The translations under genes and the position numbers were made by a program. The notes beneath the pieces are model-generated. The model was not told the origin of the DNA and made no database searches. It was given only the letters and a program-made list of their open reading frames with translations. 64,000 nt of DNA from Agaricus subrufescens (Eukaryota; Basidiomycota; Agaricomycetes; Agaricales; Agaricaceae), in the NCBI GenBank assembly GCA_029945375.1, contig CM057062.1, positions 2,371,564 to 2,435,563 on the forward strand, read 5' to 3'. Shown in pieces: positions 53,737-64,000 of this stretch (position 1 is its first letter; each line of letters starts with the position of its first letter).

Positions 53737-56434
53737 ATGGCGGAGACGAAGCGCGATGTGCAGCAGCCCGTCCTGTTCGAATGCGCCTGGGAGGTCGCAA
53801 ACAAGGTCGGCGGCATCTACACCGTCATCAAGACAAAGGTCCCCGTCTCCGTCTCCGAGTTTGGCGACAGATACTGCCTTATCGGCCCCCTCTCCTACAA
53901 GACCGCCCCCATGGAGGTCGAGCCCGAGGAGCCCTCCGACCCCCACATCGCCGACACCATCAACGCAATGCAGGCCCAGGGCGTCAAGGCTCTCTACGGT
54001 CGCTGGCTCATCGAGGGCAATCCCCAGGTCCTCCTCTTCGACACCAGCAGCATGTACTCCCGCCTCGACGAGTGGAAGGCCGATCTCTGGAACCTAGCGG
54101 GCATCCCGAGCCCTCCAAACGATCACGAGACAAACGAGACGATCGTCTTTGGTTATCTCGTTGCCTGGTTCCTTGGCGATGTGAGTCCACCTTTCCTACT
54201 CCGGTCTTGTCCTTCCTCCCTGATTCCCGATTTCACCTTCAGTATGTCTCCCGTCAACTCTCCACCGCCGTCGTTGCCCATTTTCACGAATGGCAAGCTG
54301 GCCTCGCCATCCCACTTTGCCGCAAACGCCATATCGATGTAACAACAGTTTTCACTACCCATGCCACCCTTCTGGGCCGATATCTCTGCGCTGGCTCCGT
54401 CGATTTCTACAACAACCTTCAGTACTTTGATGTTGACCATGAAGCTGGAAAACGCGGCATCTACCACCGATACTGCATTGAACGCTCTGCAGCCCACTGC
54501 GCCGATGTCTTCACGACCGTTTCTCACATCACAGCCTACGAAAGCGAACATCTTCTCAAACGCAAACCCGATGGCGTCCTTCCCAATGGTCTCAACGTCG
54601 TCAAATTTCAAGCGATGCACGAATTCCAAAATCTCCATGCCACCGCAAAGGCAAAAATAAACGAGTTTATTCGTGGACACTTCTACGGCCACTACGATTT
54701 CGATCTCGATAATACAATCTACTTGTTCACTGCAGGCCGCTACGAGTACAGGAACAAGGGTGTGGACATGTTCATTGAGTCCCTCGCTCGTGAGTTGAAA
54801 ACTCTGTTTTTTGTTCTTTGTGTTGATTATTTTGTCAAGGTCTCAACTACCAGCTACAGAAAGCCGGATCAAGTGTTACTGTCGTCGCCTTCATCATCAT
54901 GCCTGCCGCAACACACTCCTATACCATTGATGCCCTCAAAGGTCAAGCTGTCACCAAGCAGCTGCGCGACACCGTCACCGAAATTCAAAACCGTATCGGT
55001 CAACGTTTGTTTGACCGTGCCGCTCGCTTCACTGGGTACGTAGTCCTCCTGCACATCCAGAAACAAGACTCAAGTCTAATTTCAAACAAGCGACATGAAA
55101 TCCATTCCAACCGCGGATGATCTGATATCAGAAGAAGACCAAATCCTGCTGAAGCGACGCATCTTTGCTCTTAAGCGAAACTCACTCCCGCCCGTCACAA
55201 CACACAACATGGCCGATGATCCCAATGATCCGATTCTCAACCAGATCCGGCGCGTCAAATTGTTCAATAACGCTCACGATCGCGTAAAAATCATTTTCCA
55301 CCCCGACTTCCTCAACAGCAACAATCCGATACTGGCATTGGACTATGAAGAATTTGTCCGTGGGTGTCACTTGGGCGTGTTCCCCAGCTATTATGAGCCA
55401 TGGGGTTATACACCCGCGGAATGCACCGTTGTACGTATATTCCATTTTGTGACCTATCATCAACTCGAACCATCACTCTTAGATGGGTATTCCAAGCATA
55501 ACGACCAACCTTTCCGGTTTTGGTTGTTTCATGCAAGATCTCATAGAACGTCCAGAAGAGGAAGGTTGCTATATCGTCGACCGCCGGATGCAATCGGTCG
55601 AAGATTCGGTCAACCAACTAGCCGATCACCTGTATGCATTCACAAACAAAACACGCCGTCAGCGTATCAATCAGCGCAACCGCGTTGAACGGTTATCGCC
55701 GTTGTTGGATTGGAAGAATTTGGGTATTGAGTATTCTAAGGCTAGACAATTGGCTTTGAGGAGGGCTTATCCTGATGCGTTTGATGGTGAGACTTTGGAA
55801 CATGGGGAAGGTGCTTGGGATGATGGGTTTGGGGGAGATACTACTGAGGTCAATGCGGGTGGTGCGGGTGCTCGTAGTGGGAGACGTGTTGGTGCTTATG
55901 CTAGTGCTGGGAGTGTACCTGCCAGTCCGAGGTTGAGGGGTGCGATTACGCCAGGTGATATTGGAACTTTGACCGAGGATGTGAGTTTTGAGGTCTTCTT
56001 TTATGGACCTTTGTTGAATTTTTTTTTTCCCGCGTTTTTTTAGATGCAGGGTCTTGGCACAAGTGACTATAGAGGATACGGATGGGCAGATCACGTTGAT
56101 GAAGATGATAGTTACCCATTGTACGTCTGGGAGTTTCTCTTTTTTTCACAATTATCACTAATAAAATCATTACACTAGCCCGCTTGCGATGAAGGTTCGT
56201 TCGAGATCGGGATCGGTTAGGAGTCGAAGTGGGGCGAGTACGCCAGGGGGGCCTGCGTTTAAGAGTTTGAGTGAGGGGGATTTGAGGAAGGCGAATACGG
56301 CGTTGAAGTTGAGTCAGGCGAATGGGGAGGATGAGGATTTGGAGAGTAAGAATGTTGATGGTGTTGTTGATGGTGCCACTGCCGCTGGTGCTGCTGCCGC
56401 TGCTCCTGGCGCTCCTGTTGGGGATGGACATTGA
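53737..56434 (+). CDS. GSY1: Glycogen [starch] synthase (GT3), about 785 aa
   Basis: Exons: 53737-54180, 54243-54789, 54840-55035, 55091-55430, 55483-55980, 56044-56120, 56179-56434 (2358 nt). It catalyses UDP-glucose addition to glycogen. Visible signatures are the N-terminal [17 protein letters not shown] loop with [27 protein letters not shown], and the catalytic E-x7-E in [11 protein letters not shown] followed by [11 protein letters not shown]. The C-terminal tail is Ser/Arg rich ([12 protein letters not shown]), as expected for the phosphorylated regulatory end, and finishes with an Ala-rich stretch. It is slightly longer than yeast GSY (about 705 aa) because of this tail. The start codon is chosen as the first in-frame ATG before the conserved N-terminus. 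The gene symbol follows the yeast name. Confidence 0.95.
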
Positions 56435-57233
56435 AGTGGTGTGGTGTGATTTTTCTTTTTAGCTTGTTGAATTATGCTGCCGTTGTCTGCTTTTTGTTTT
56501 TTTGTGTATCGTTTTTTTTTTGTGTTTGATATGAAGAGAACTTTGTTTCATGTTTTTTTTTGGTTTGTACTTGTCATTTTGTGAACGTGCTTGGTTGTCT
56601 TTTTTTTTTTTTTGAATAGATTTTAGACTTTGTGTTTTTCGTTTTTTTTTGTTTTTTTTTGCTTTATGACCAAAATTTTTAAGAGTTGTGTTTGTACAGT
56701 GAGCAGTGGATGAGTGGGTGTGTTGTTCTTTTGGAAAATGAGATGAGTTGAGGTTTTTCGATGAGGATTTGGAGTGTTTCGTTTAGAGATATCTGTTGAT
56801 GGCCGGTAACTAAATCGGGTCAATGTGTTAAGTGGATCTACAGGCTTTTGAACAAGAGAGGAGCATTACCTCATTGACAAGGCATTCAATCCTTGAAACG
56901 TCTGTATGAGTAGAGTGGGAATAGAAGTAGTTTGTTTTGTGTTGGTGTTGGACGAAAACTGAGATGTGGATGATTCTAAATTAAGCTACTCAGTTGGACT
57001 TTTTATATTTTTATCTATACGAGTCATTTTCTATTAATCAAGTCATGGTTGTGATGAGCAAAGACCGAGTCATATGCTTGCGGTTGTAACTCAAATAGAA
57101 TTATATATGTTTGAGGCCATGCCGAAATAAATCCACATGATACGACGGATAATATCAGCGCCCAGCGTTGATTGACTGATCATCTGCTCAGAGCGGAAGA
57201 CCAGGGTGGAACATAAGTCACATGAATTAGGAG
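56435..57233. other. Intergenic, T-rich 3' flank of glycogen synthase and 5' flank of Argonaute
   Basis: Several T-runs (56512-56520, 56600-56615, 56642-56660) follow the glycogen synthase stop. No gene is seen. Confidence 0.6.
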
Positions 57234-57240
57234 TATATAA
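57234..57240 (+). promoter_or_regulatory. TATA box upstream of Argonaute
   Basis: TATATAA lies 107 bp before the Argonaute ATG, with a CT/ACT-rich leader (cgacgacgactactactac) between. The position is typical for a fungal TATA promoter. Confidence 0.55.
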
Positions 57241-57340
57241 ACACAGTCTTTGAGTTATGAGCAAATAAGCACAGCTTAACTTTGAACGACGACGACTACT
57301 ACTACTACAACACACACATCAACCCTCCTTTTTATTCATC

Positions 57341-60300
57341 ATGAGTTATCACAACAGAGGCAATAGGGGCGGATCTCCTCGAGAAGGTGGGCGCCCTAGA
57401 GGCAATGCACCTCCTCGAGCAGGTGCCACACCCTACAGAGGTACTGGTAGGGGAACAACCCCCTCGAGTCATACTGGCGATGGAAGAGGAGGAGGAAGAC
57501 ATCCCTTTTTTGGTGGTGGTCCGCGAAGTGGCGGCGGCACTCCAGGCGAAGTCGTCATCTTTAAAGGTAGCTCTCCTGCTACCGTCCAACCTCATCTCTC
57601 CGACGAGAATCTCAACTCTCTGATAACGACTTTATCTCCCTTACGCGGTACACCCAAACGTCCCGTCCGACCCGGTTTTGGCGAGCTCGGTATTCCGATC
57701 AAACTCCGTGCCAACTTTTTCGCTGTCAAGATCAAAGAAGGTCAACAGTTCTATGAATACAATGTTGATATATCAGGTCCTAGAACGAAGATTACGAATG
57801 GGGTGAAGAATCGGTTGTTTGAACTTTTGGAGGTTCACCCGGGTTTTGTGGGATATAACCCTTTTACTGCGCATGATAGGAGTGCGAAGTTGTATTCTGC
57901 GAAACGGCTACCTCAGCCTTTGGTTTTGGGTATCAAGTATTTTGACGAGCATAAGGAGGGACCTGGGCCTAATGCGGACGAGTACCGAGTTAAACTTGAA
58001 TTTATCAAGGAACATGATTTATCTACAATGAACGAGTACGTTCGTTTCGCCTACTTGATATTAGCACCTTTATTGACGCTTATACTTGAAGTTTTCTGAA
58101 TGCCGATCGTCAAGCCAGGGATTTTGACCTTCAGCCGTTGGCCACTGCCTTGAACTTGTTCAGCGGCAAGTTGGCTTCGAAGAGGGGTACACGCGTTGGA
58201 CGCCCTGTTTCGAAATACTTCTATCAACCTGAGCGACCCAGTACATTATCTCCGCAACTCGAAGCCTGGCAGGGCTTCTCCGTGTCCGTTAGGCCAGCCT
58301 ACAAGCAGCTTATGGTCAACGTGTAAGTCTTTAATTGTTACTTTTCAATCACTAGATTGACAAACTGTTTCTAGAAATGTTTGCATGGCGGCTTTTATCA
58401 CTCCGGGCAACCTTGCTGAAAAGCTCAAGCAATTCAATCGAACTTCTTATGGCGGAATGCTCAATCTTCCTCAACGATTGGTCAAAAGTCTGAAAGTCAA
58501 AACGACTCATCTTGGATACAAGAAGAGTGTTTATCAAATCATGACTACTTCTGCTCGACAAACTCGTTTTAAGCAAGATGCTGGCGGTGAAATTACTGTC
58601 GAAGAATATTTTAAACAGAGTACGTGTTCTTGTACACACTCTTCTATCACCCTTTCTGAATGAACTTCCAGAGTATAACAAGAAACTCAAATACGCAGCT
58701 GACCTCCCGGTAATCAATCTCGGCACTCGACAGAAACCCAACTACGTCCCTGCGGAATTATGCGAGATCCTACCGGGATGTATATTCCGCGATAAGCTAT
58801 CCGGAGCGGAAACTAGCAAGATGATAAACGTGGCTTGTAAACCCCCTCACGAGAATGCCCGAGCCATAACGGAGACCGGATTTCCTTTCCTCGGATTTTC
58901 GCAACAGAATTCATCATTGGAACCGTTCGGGATATCTATTGACCCCGAAATGGCTGTGATTCCCGCTAGGGAGTTGCCCCCGCCAACGATATCTGGAAAT
59001 AACACGATTACGAATGTTAAACAAGCTTCATGGTATTTCTTGAATCATGTTAAATTCGTGAAAGGTGCTAGGATTCGTGCCTGGGAAGTCTTGATCATCC
59101 GAGATGGGGGAATGGAGATCAGGGCTGATGAGATTGTTGATAGGTTTATGACGAGGTTGGGAAAGCTTGGGGTTAATGTGCCAAAGGCGCCACCGAAAAA
59201 GAGAGAAATTACTTTGGTTGATCCCAGGTCCGATGATGCTTCGAGGACGGGGAGCATCCAAGTTGTTAGGGAGGAGATGTCTAAAGTCGGGGATGTGTCG
59301 TTTGTTTTGGTCCTTCTGAACAATGGGGACAGTATCATCTATTCGGCTGTTAAGGTTGGTGGCAAACGAGTTTTGGTGGTTTAGTCTCAGGAGCTGATAG
59401 ATTTGTTTACAGAAAATTGGAGATGTCGAATTGGGGATCCATACAGTCTGTATGCAGGCTGATACGGCATTGAAGAGGGGTGAGGCGTATTTCGGGAACG
59501 TGGCGCTGAAATTGAATATCAAACTCGGTGGAATCAGTCATAAGGTGTGCTGCCATTCCTACCATACTTATCGCCATAGTTATTTAACACCCTATTAGTT
59601 GGATGACCTGACTTGGAAGGAGTCGACTATGATGGTTGGGATCGACGTTACGCATGCTGGACCTACAAGTCGTTACGGAACACCTTCGATTGCCGCCGTT
59701 GTTGCCAATGTGGATGATTCATTTGTTCACTTTCCTGCAAGTATCAGGATCCAGGCTGTTGATTATAACAAAGAGGCGAAAGAGGTGCGCAAAAATTTAC
59801 TCTTTCCTGTGATTCTCCTTCTTTCTTACAATTGACGTTTTTAGATGGTGACAGATTTGGCGGAGATGATGTATGAACGATTGTTGGCGTATCAGAGTAA
59901 GATGAATAGTCTGCCGGACAAGGTTTTGGTATTTCGGGACGGTGTGTCTGAAGTACGTCTTTTCCTCCTCTCCCTCTCAGCAATCATTTGACGGTTTGTC
60001 GTTTTTGCTTAGGGTCAATTTGATGTCGTCTTGAATGAAGAGTTGCCTCGTATTTCAGAAGCCTTTACAAAGGTGAAGATGCCTGATGGGAAGGCCTACA
60101 AGCCGAAATTGTCTATCGTTATTTGTGGTAAACGTCACCACGCGAGGTGCGTCTTTCTTTTTTGTTTACATTGCACTGTCTGGGCAATTAGCTGATTTTT
60201 TCTTCAGATTTTATCCCACCAATTCTCAATATGCTACCCAGAATGGGAATACTCGTCCTGGAACAGTGGTCGATAAAGGGGTCACTGCAGTGTAAGTATC

Positions 60301-60776
60301 TTACCCAAAAATTCCTTCCCGGCCCATTTAGCTAACCAAAAATAAAAAGTTTCGACTACGATTTCTACCTCCAACCCCACGACGGAATCAAAGGTTCAGT
60401 CAAAGCTACACACTATACGGTCATCTATGACGAAAATCAACTCAGCGCGGATGAAATTCAAAAGGGGACGCATGATTTCAGCTATTTGTATGCCAGGGCG
60501 ACAAAGGCTGTAAGTTTGATACCGCCGGCGTATTATGCGGATTTGGCGTGTGAGAGAGGGAGATGTTACTTAAATGATTTTTTGGACTTCGGGGCTGGCA
60601 AGAGTAGTTCTGGTGGAAAGGGGAGGAAGGATAGGGAAGAGGAAAAGGAAGAAGTGTTCAGAGCTGCGACGAAGGCTTGGGGAGATGGGGTAAGTGTATC
60701 TTCATAGTTTTTTCTTCTCGTGCTGATAGTGTTGTAGGTGCATCGCAAGATGAAAGATAGCATGTTTTATATTTAA
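57341..60776 (+). CDS. Argonaute (QDE-2-like), 958 aa, 11 exons
   Basis: Exons: 57341-58035, 58092-58322, 58375-58619, 58672-59354, 59413-59544, 59599-59784, 59845-59952, 60013-60146, 60208-60291, 60350-60689, 60738-60776 (2877 nt, all phases agree). The first 75 residues are a Gly/Arg-rich RGG-type tail. The ArgoN region starts near RPGFGELGIPIKLRANFF. L1/PAZ follows (SVRPAYKQLMVNVNVCMAAF ... KKSVYQI), then MID, then PIWI. Catalytic residues are present: D678 in VGIDVTHAG, D756 in FRDGVSEGQF, H854 in ATHYTVI, so slicer activity is plausible. It ends ...MKDSMFYI, as Argonautes do. It loads small RNAs and silences transposons or genes. Confidence 0.95.
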
Positions 60777-60993
60777 GAGTCCCTGTGCGCTGGTGTTTTT
60801 GCTTTGTACTTTGCTTTAATGTATGTGTATAAGAATGCTTGATCATATCTTCGTGTCATGAAAATATCTCTATCGTGTGCAAGGATTACTTTGATCATCA
60901 TGACGAGGGACAAAAATAAGTAAAAATAGATCTTTGTTTGTTTGCCAAATACGAAGCAAAAACATATACAAATTCGGAAATGGCAGGTATGCA

Positions 60994-61995
60994 ATGCAGT
61001 CCACTAAGGTCCTTCGCTCAATTTCTCCCTCATCTCGCGCTTGGCTCGCAAGACAAAATTCAGATCCTTACGTCAAAAAGCGTTACACCTCTGCAACCGT
61101 CTATCGTTCTCGCTCAGCCTATAAACTAATCGAAATTGATGACAAGTATAAGATTCTGTCGAATCCGAACGTTCGTGCCGTCGTTGACCTCGGTGCGGCA
61201 CCTGGTGGCTGGAGTCAGGTCGTTGCCCAACGACTAGGGTGGGATGAAAGTGCAAAGGAGCCTCCGACAAAGTTGAAGGGTATCGGATACGGTAAAAACC
61301 GTGATACAGTTATCCGAAAGCATGGGACGTGGAGCACTCCCAAACTCGTAGGCCTCAAGGAGAACCATAAGTATAAAGGGAAAGGAAAGGAGGCCGCGGA
61401 TGCTCATGCAGAAACGAAAGTCTTTGACCCTTTGAACATTGACGAGGTCGACGTTCATCCCAACCTACCAGTTGGCATTGGTAAAATTGTGGCTGTGGAT
61501 TTACTACCAATGCAGCCTATCCACGGCGTCTTTGACTTCCGAGGAGACTTCCTCAGGCATGAAACTCAAGAACGCCTACGCCAGTTGTTGGCCACGGACC
61601 CCGAAAATCCACATGGCAAAGTGGACGTTGTCCTTTCCGACATTTCACCAAACCTCACAGGCCAAAAAATGCGGGATACTCAACAGAGCCTGGATGTCTG
61701 CGAGTCGGTATTGAACTTTGCTATGGGTCATCTTCGCGCCCCGCAGGGGGATAATGACCTCAATGGTGTTGTACTGTGAGTCGTTAAGTCAACATTCATA
61801 CCAAGTCAAAACTTATCAAGTTTGGAATCCAGAGTCAAATTCTTCTATCACCAGCTCCTGCAAGAATTTTGCCAAGCAAAGCTATCACCACGTTTCCATG
61901 ACGTACGCATCGTTAAGCCCCAAGCCAGTCGCAAGGGTTCGGAAGAGGCCTATTTCCTCTGCCGGGGATGGAGAGGTTTAGATATGATATCGTAG
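60994..61995 (+). CDS. MRM2: FtsJ/RrmJ-type rRNA 2'-O-methyltransferase, mitochondrial type (MRM2-like), 314 aa
   Basis: Exons are 60994-61775 and 61833-61995 (945 nt). The SAM-binding motif is VVDLGAAPGGWSQVVA. The K-D-K-E tetrad fits: K44 in SAYKLIEID, Asp in VLSDISPNLTG, Lys in VKFFYHQLLQ and Glu in GSEEAYFLCRG. The N-terminus is rich in S, R and K with few acids, compatible with mitochondrial import, and the length fits MRM2 rather than Spb1 or Trm7. An insertion of about 80 residues between motif I and DLLPMQPI is typical of fungal MRM2. The start is the first ATG in the frame. A nearby ATG at 60980 is in another frame. Confidence 0.85.
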
Positions 61996-62099
61996 TTGGT
62001 ATGAAAAACATAATAACATTCCGACCATTGCAAAAGTAGATACCATAATATTTTAGACTAGTAGCCTGACACGTCGAATATAATTGTCGACAACACAAA

Positions 62100-64000
62100 T
62101 CAAACGTCAAACGCAGAACTACGCCATCCAGATTGCAGTTTCTCTTCCTCAGTCTTCTGTTCTACGCTCCTCCTGAAGCTCAAGTACTGTCTCTTCCCAT
62201 CCTTCAGCATATCCTTGGCCTCTCGTCGTGCTCCAGCAACATATTCCCTGACGCCATCTCCATTTTCTACAACGCCCGCCGGAATGCCCAAGTCCTCACT
62301 GGCCCGCTCCAAGCGTTCCCTCAACGGCGACGAACCTGTGCCGAGAGGCCCACGTTTTTCGCCACTCAAAATCTGTGGCTCAGCACCCAGAGCAAACTCG
62401 GTTTTACCGGCTTCTTGTCCTTGTTGCGTGTAGAGTTGCTGTTCAACAACAATCCCCGTACCCGTGGCATGGATGCCTAATTCGCCCTTCTCACGACCTT
62501 CCCTTCTAAGTCTACCTGCTTCGCTCCAAATGGCAGCCATCAAGGATACACCACCGCCAACTCCAGTATCTTGGAACACCTCCTTCCTCTTCCCAATATC
62601 GAACGCGATACCATCCATCCACTCTACAGCTGCTCGAACTTGCTCCGTTAAGGTCCTCTCAAGAGCCTCACGCAATCGTAGAGTCATGATTGGCTTGAAG
62701 AATCGGACGAGGATTGAATGGTTACTTTCCTTCACTGCTAAACCGATGTCCTCAGCAATAGTGACCGAAACCCTCTCGATAACGTTGAAGTGCTTCAAAT
62801 TCTCGCGGGAATAAGGTCCTTTAACTGTCGCCGGGATAAGGCGCAGCTTGAGGTCAAGATCCAGTCCCTTCTCTGGTAGATTGAATTCCATAAGACCAGT
62901 GAACTCATTTGGTCCTATCGAACGACGCGTCTTGTCTTTGTACCAGAATGATACGTTATTAAGATCGAGCTGAACGGCTTGGAGGCGGACGTGAGTCAGA
63001 GCACCAACCGCTGTACGAGGCGATCCGGAGGATCCAGCGGGAGCGTTAATGTCAACATCTGTTATGTTGCGAATGTAGATGTGAGAGGGTAAAACGCGGA
63101 ACGAAGATACGTCGATGTTCTCGAGGACAAATTCTATGTCTGAGTCCTTATACTCGATGCTAGCATCGGATTCAGTACCAATAACGATATCACGAGTGAG
63201 CAAGAACTTACCGAGGTATAGGGATGTCTTTCAGACGTTCCATAATGCGTGGAAGATAGTACCTAAAGGCGTCTTGCCAGAACCAGGTCACTTGCTCTAT
63301 GGCAGCCTGCAAACCGCTGTCCGCTTCCGCACTGGAGTCGATCAGGCCCTCACTGATATCGTGGTTGAAGCGGACATGCGCGGATCTGATACGCTGGAGA
63401 TCTTTGTCCTGCTTCATGCCATCTAGAGCTTTCGAAAATCCGTCCTTCACTGACTCGATATTACCCTTCACCTGCTCGTCCTTTTCAAGAAGGGTGTTCC
63501 AACGCTCGCGAAGCTCTTTGAGTTTATCCGTCGCAGCATCGCTACGAGCGTAGCCACTCTCTGCAAAACCACGTCTGATTTCACCTAGGAAATCTTGGAC
63601 ACAATGCTTAAGCTCTTCATCCTTCACGACTGCAGCGACAGCAATACGGAATTTGCGAATCATGGTGTCGAGTGGCACATCTGCGACGCGCTCAATGAAC
63701 GTCTTGAGACAATCAATAGCGTTGGAAACATGTTGTTCCGGAGTAGGATCATCGATGAATGTGCCGAAACTAAAATTGGGATCGGATACGGCTTTCATTC
63801 CTTGGTCAAGGCGTTTTTGGAGGATATCAAAAATCGTATCAAGGGCCTCACGATACTCTGGATCAGATTGAGCACGATCACAGACCTGAAGTCACATATG
63901 TATGAGTAATGCTCTAGAAGAAAAAAACCCAGCCTCACAGAGTAGAACGCATCGTTTATGCGATTGGTCGTCCGCTCAGTCGTATCTTCAACAGCGCCTG
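62100..64000 (-). CDS. HAM1-like domain protein, 3' part (5' end outside the window)
   Basis: Exons on minus: 63939-64000 (partial), 63212-63885, 62100-63159. The junctions GT-AG at 63160-63211 and 63886-63938 keep the frame (PIPR|IEYKDSD and AFYS|VCDRAQ). The N-terminal visible part is helical (EYREALDTIFDILQKRL..., FIERVADVPLDTMI). Then a beta-rich lipid-binding-like region starts (FVLENIDVSSFRVLPSHIYIRNITDVDI), ending in a long polar tail with KRQYLSFRRSVEQK. This matches what I know of fungal HAM1_N/HAM1_C proteins, which resemble BPI/LBP-like lipid carriers. The molecular function is not established. Confidence 0.75.

Noticed and set aside
53712..55043. A single 443-codon frame overlapping the glycogen synthase exons
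   Set aside because: It reads the wrong frame in exon 1 and the right frame only in exon 2, running through the intron; the spliced glycogen synthase model explains the region.
55693..56431. Minus-strand ORFs opposite the glycogen synthase C-terminus
   Set aside because: They are shadows of a Ser/Arg/Gly-rich coding region on the plus strand.
1..64000. tRNA or rRNA genes
   Set aside because: None recognised by eye; a tRNA scan could not be run.

Overview
The window looks like a chromosome segment of a basidiomycete fungus, probably an Agaricomycete. The host genes carry many short GT-AG introns of about 45-65 nt. The gene families also fit: a NACHT 'NLR-like' NTPase with the GGTF and RCHPxTR signatures common in mushrooms, an Argonaute, a 12-exon P450, a DUF6533-like membrane protein, and Ty3/gypsy, Ty1/copia, LINE and Tc1/mariner elements. 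Roughly half of the window is transposon. No protein-coding call here was checked against a database; names come from motifs and family knowledge.

Layout. 1-7463 is an old, broken LINE (plus strand, poly-A end at about 7463), cut by an LTR-like repeat at 3025-4403, with a partial second copy at 759-1535. 7464-12733 holds a probable multi-pass membrane protein gene (minus) and a 354-codon ORF of unknown function (minus). 12734-22155 is a complete, apparently recent Ty3/gypsy element: identical 198-bp LTRs, 5-bp target duplication ACATC, and one 2907-codon ORF with gag, protease, RT, RNase H, integrase and chromodomain-like parts plus two large unassigned regions. 22156-26798 contains only degraded or unrecognised coding stretches.

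26799-28406 is a Tc1/mariner element with 215-bp inverted arms and a frameshifted transposase. Just beside it, on the minus strand (28420-32851), lies a NACHT NTPase gene whose 3' part contains the most unusual object of the window. This is a tandem array of 24 intron-like units, mostly 69 nt with GTAAGT and CAG/TAG ends, separated by 23 single-codon 'micro-exons'. All of them are phase 0 and connect a good upstream exon to a good terminal exon. The same gene has a tandemly repeated 93-nt exon module near its 5' end and one in-frame TAG before the P-loop.

33340-35182 plus 48114-48170 is a decayed duplicate of the intact P450 / TMEM19-like / glycogen synthase block that lies at 49177-56434. 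The glycogen synthase copy is split by a 12.9-kb Ty3/gypsy element (35183-48113, coding on minus). Its gag is itself split by a 5.3-kb Ty1/copia element (41692-46972, plus). The gypsy element shows a Tf1-like self-priming signature and the copia element a half-tRNA-iMet primer site. Premature stops in the LINE, this gypsy and the copia are nearly all CGA to TGA, which points to decay of CpG cytosines.

48171-64000 returns to ordinary host genes: cytochrome P450 (minus), TMEM19/DUF92 membrane protein and glycogen synthase (plus, only 58 bp apart), Argonaute (plus, 11 exons, 958 aa), a mitochondrial-type FtsJ/MRM2 rRNA methyltransferase (plus), and the 3' part of a HAM1-like protein (minus, running off the window).
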